Shown here: piece by piece, positions 6,916-7,082 of the stretch
Layout of the letters: the number at the start of each line of letters is the position of its first letter
How positions within the stretch are numbered: the stretch's first letter is position 1
Source: an uncultured Solobacterium sp.
Lineage (GTDB): Bacteria > Bacillota_I > Bacilli_A > Erysipelotrichales > Erysipelotrichaceae
DNA: 7,082 nucleotides
NCBI GenBank assembly: GCA_927911475.1
Contig: CAKMPP010000071.1
Coordinates: forward strand, 1 to 7,082
Reading direction: 5' to 3'
Program-made: the position numbers and the translations under genes
The notes under the pieces: model-generated
The model's input: the letters and a program-made list of their open reading frames with translations, nothing else
The model's database searches: none
Told to the model about the DNA's origin: nothing

Positions 6916-6944
6916 ATCATATCAACTCATTTTTTGATTATCAA
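6916..6944 (-). promoter_or_regulatory. Sigma-A-type promoter of the ula operon
   Basis: On the minus strand a -35 box TTGATA (6939-6944) and a -10 box TATGAT (6916-6921) are exactly 17 nt apart, each with one or two departures from consensus. Transcription would begin near 6909, giving a leader of only about 18 nt that consists mainly of the ribosome binding site, so there is no room for a leader riboswitch. No cre-like catabolite site is evident. Confidence 0.75.
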
Positions 6945-6945
6945 A
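6933..6945. promoter_or_regulatory. Perfect dyad over the ula -35 box, possible operator
   Basis: TTTGAT-T-ATCAAA is a perfect 13-nt inverted repeat that covers the -35 box of the operon promoter. A repressor bound here would block RNA polymerase. Whether the GntR-type regulator or another factor binds it cannot be told from the sequence. The gntR-like promoter region shows no clear copy. Confidence 0.45.
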
Positions 6946-7045
6946 GAATTATATGTTCATTTATCTATTTTTACGACTTATTAATTATATTTAATTATTT
7001 TTATATATTTTATATAATACTATATTAAAGAAATATATAATTTTT

Positions 7046-7077
7046 ATGATTATTCATTCATTAAATGCTATAATCAT
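7046..7077. repeat. Inverted repeat ATGATTAT / ATAATCAT upstream of the ula promoter
   Basis: The 8-nt arms 7046-7053 and 7070-7077 are perfectly complementary with a 16-nt spacer. The core TGATTAT also occurs at 6935-6941 inside the dyad over the -35 box, giving three copies near the promoter. The sequence is very A/T-rich, so coincidence is possible. Between these sites lies a further A/T-only palindrome, TTATATA-TTT-TATATAA (7001-7017). No gene is seen from 6945 to the window edge. Confidence 0.35.
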
Positions 7078-7082
7078 TTTAA

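Noticed and set aside
7001..7017. Palindrome TTATATA-TTT-TATATAA as a regulatory element
   Set aside because: It is made only of A and T in a stretch dominated by TA repeats, so it carries little information.
6905..7082. Riboswitch or long structured leader upstream of ulaG
   Set aside because: The predicted transcription start leaves only about 18 nt of leader, and the upstream sequence is A/T-rich without G/C-containing stems.

Overview
This is a low-GC window whose A/T-rich intergenic stretches, strong AAGGAGG-type ribosome binding sites and PTS-centred sugar metabolism suggest a gut- or host-associated Firmicute. An Erysipelotrichia-like organism is plausible, but nothing in the window proves it. 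Nearly all of it is one minus-strand operon for anaerobic L-ascorbate (vitamin C) uptake and breakdown. In transcription order (right to left) the operon reads ulaG (lactonase), ulaC (PTS EIIA), ulaA (PTS EIIC), ulaB (PTS EIIB), an unrecognised beta-propeller protein, ulaF (L-ribulose-5-phosphate 4-epimerase) and ulaE (L-xylulose-5-phosphate 3-epimerase). A good promoter (TTGATA, 17 nt, TATGAT) lies at 6916-6944 with a perfect dyad over its -35 box. An intrinsic terminator at 920-953 closes the unit.

How it should work: UlaA/UlaB/UlaC import and phosphorylate L-ascorbate. UlaG opens ascorbate-6-phosphate to 3-keto-L-gulonate-6-phosphate. After decarboxylation to L-xylulose-5-phosphate, UlaE and UlaF epimerise it to L-ribulose-5-phosphate and then D-xylulose-5-phosphate for the pentose phosphate pathway. 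The decarboxylase gene (ulaD) is absent from the window. In its place, between the transporter genes and the epimerases, sits a 349-aa cytosolic protein that I read as a seven-bladed propeller, with histidines recurring near blade starts and one DxDxDG loop. A strong internal hairpin with a U-run separates ulaB from this gene, so the transporter/lactonase half and the catabolic half may be expressed at different levels.

At the left end, a plus-strand GntR/HutC-type regulator gene (100-817) converges on the operon. It has an intact winged-helix N-terminus and a recognisable UTRA effector domain, but the reading frame is broken three times, each time explained by a one-base length change in a run of A. 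It is called here as a pseudogene. It still has a near-consensus promoter and ribosome binding site. The stretch at 818-922 and the A/T-rich right edge (6945-7082) hold no gene.
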